Positions 63,282 through 64,000 of a DNA stretch of 64,000 nt are shown piece by piece; the stretch's first letter is position 1, and each line of letters opens with the position of its first letter. A program made the position numbers and the translations under genes. The notes beneath the pieces were generated by a model. It saw only the letters and a program-made list of their open reading frames with translations. It did no database searches and was not told the origin of the DNA. Source of the DNA: Microbacterium sp. (lineage in GTDB: Bacteria > Actinomycetota > Actinomycetes > Actinomycetales > Microbacteriaceae); the NCBI GenBank assembly GCA_017306415.1, contig JAFKIL010000006.1:149410-213409 (forward strand), in the 5' to 3' direction.

Positions 63282-63725
63282 ATGACCACCAGAATTCCGG
63301 TCACGATCGAGGGTAACCTCACCGGCGACCCCGAACACGGCACCGGAGACGCGGGCAACGAATACGCCCGCTTCACCGTCGCCGTCAACGACCGACGCCT
63401 CAACGAGACCACCGGAAGGTGGGAAGACGCCGGCACCGTCTTCCACCGCGTCGTGGTGTTCAACCTGCAGGCCCGGCACGTAGCTGACTCGCTCCACAAG
63501 GGCGACAGCGTCCTCGTCGCAGGCGACCTGCGGTTCGGCACCTACACGAACAACGACACGGGAGAGACGAGGGAGACCCGCGACATCGTCGCCGACAACA
63601 TCGGCGCCTCGCTGAAGTTCTCCAATGTTGAGATCGCACGCAGCCCAAAAGCTAGCGGCCCCGACGCATACGCGACGGGGCCGACAGCAATGCCGGTAGC
63701 CGCCGGCATCGAGAGTGTCCGCTGA
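63282..63725 (+). CDS. ssb: Single-stranded DNA-binding protein
   Basis: OB-fold protein of 147 residues. Strands are seen as IPVTIEGNLTGDPE, EYARFTVAVNDRR, FHRVVVFNLQARHVADSLHKGDSVLVAGDLR and DIVADNIGASLKF. The C-terminal tail lacks the acidic DDDIPF end of housekeeping SSB, so it may not recruit the same partners. It protects the transferred single strand in an incoming cell. GAAGGAA upstream of ATG 63282. Confidence 0.92.
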   Translation: MTTRIPVTIEGNLTGDPEHGTGDAGNEYARFTVAVNDRRLNETTGRWEDAGTVFHRVVVFNLQARHVADSLHKGDSVLVAGDLRFGTYTNNDTGETRETRDIVADNIGASLKFSNVEIARSPKASGPDAYATGPTAMPVAAGIESVR

Positions 63726-63741
63726 TCCAACACAACAAGTC

Positions 63742-63771
63742 GCGGGCGGGAGTCATAGTACTCCCGCCCGC
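63742..63771 (+). terminator. Hairpin terminator of the conjugation operon
   Basis: GCGGGCGGGAGT and ACTCCCGCCCGC pair perfectly over 12 bases around a six-base loop, 16 bases after the ssb stop. A short ATTT follows a few bases later. Confidence 0.8.
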
Positions 63772-63847
63772 ACTCCATTTCGACGCTCATGAGCATGGCG
63801 ACTCGCTTGTCGGTTTGCGCAGTGTTGCGCCCCGGGTTCATGGGAGG

Positions 63848-64000
63848 CTATTACGTCGACGAGGCGATCGGCAGTTCCTGGCAGATCGGTTCCACTCCGA
63901 ACTCGGACTTGCGCGCGTCGATGTAATCGACCACCAACTGTGTGGACGGTCGAACTCCGCCGCGAAGAAAGCCGAGGTGAACTCAACCCGTCAGCGCAAC
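63848..64000 (-). mobile_element. IS3-family transposase fragment (orfA/orfB junction, truncated)
   Basis: On the minus strand one frame carries TQLVVDYIDARKSEFGVEPI then CQELPIASST, the start of an IS3-family orfB. Two stops follow (63853-63848) where Tyr-Tyr is expected. Another frame has FTSAFFAAEFDRP, the usual end of its orfA. Sequence left of 63848 no longer looks like orfB. It differs from the IS3 group at 48.1-48.9 kb. The 5' part lies beyond the window. Confidence 0.7.

Noticed and set aside
1-64000. CRISPR arrays, tRNA or rRNA genes, riboswitches
   Set aside because: I found no regularly spaced repeats, no cloverleaf-like segments at gene-free stretches, and no gap long enough for a glycine riboswitch before the glyA-sox operon (about 65-115 bases).

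Overview
The window is 64 kb of high-GC DNA with tightly packed, often 4-bp-overlapping genes, GTG/TTG starts and an actinobacterial gene repertoire (SoxBDAG, PaaX/FCD-GntR regulators, an SCO6880-type conjugation system). A Microbacteriaceae-like actinobacterium is the best guess; no rRNA, tRNA or marker gene in the window proves this.

Region 1 (1-13.1 kb) holds two import operons on the minus strand. The first (6621 to 1) is an oligopeptide-type ABC importer with a fused permease-ATPase, followed by a GH3 beta-glycosidase that runs off the left edge. The second (12990 to 6845) is a ribose-type ABC importer, a DUF3237 protein, an HSL-family esterase and a PaaX-like regulator. Region 2 (13.3-24.3 kb) has a polar amino-acid-type ABC importer, a DAO-family flavin oxidase, a benzoylformate decarboxylase, an aldehyde dehydrogenase and an unusual lactate/malate-dehydrogenase-family enzyme, with a divergent LysR regulator and a second aldehyde dehydrogenase. 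The best reading is a route that converts 2-hydroxy or 2-amino aryl acids to 2-oxo acids, then aldehydes, then acids (mandelate- or phenylglycine-like).

Region 3 (24.3-33.8 kb) is a sarcosine-to-pyruvate operon (glyA-soxB-soxD-soxA-soxG-sdaA plus an AraC regulator) with a divergent FCD-GntR gene. Region 4 (33.8-47.8 kb) is an amine-catabolism-like regulon: an APC transporter operon with a MoaF-family protein, ALDH and two SDRs; a cupin and a flavin amine oxidase; and an SDR, a sugar-type ABC importer and an amidohydrolase. A TetR gene lies in the middle, and almost identical palindromes (TAAGCA-N2-TGCTTA) sit in front of all three transcription units.

Region 5 (47.8-64 kb) is accessory DNA. 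It starts with a gene fragment and a decayed IS3-family transposase. Next is a minus-strand module (XRE regulator, ImmA-type metalloprotease, multi-span membrane protein, membrane-anchored alpha/beta hydrolase) and a small winged-helix regulator. Divergent from these runs a plus-strand type IV secretion operon: VirB8-like, M23 peptidase, small two-span protein, VirB6-like, SCO6880, VirB4-like ATPase, ParA-like ATPase, VirD4-like coupling protein, HNH, DUF4913 and SSB. It ends at a strong hairpin and a second, different IS3 fragment. No relaxase or integrase is visible, so the conjugative element is incomplete in this window.
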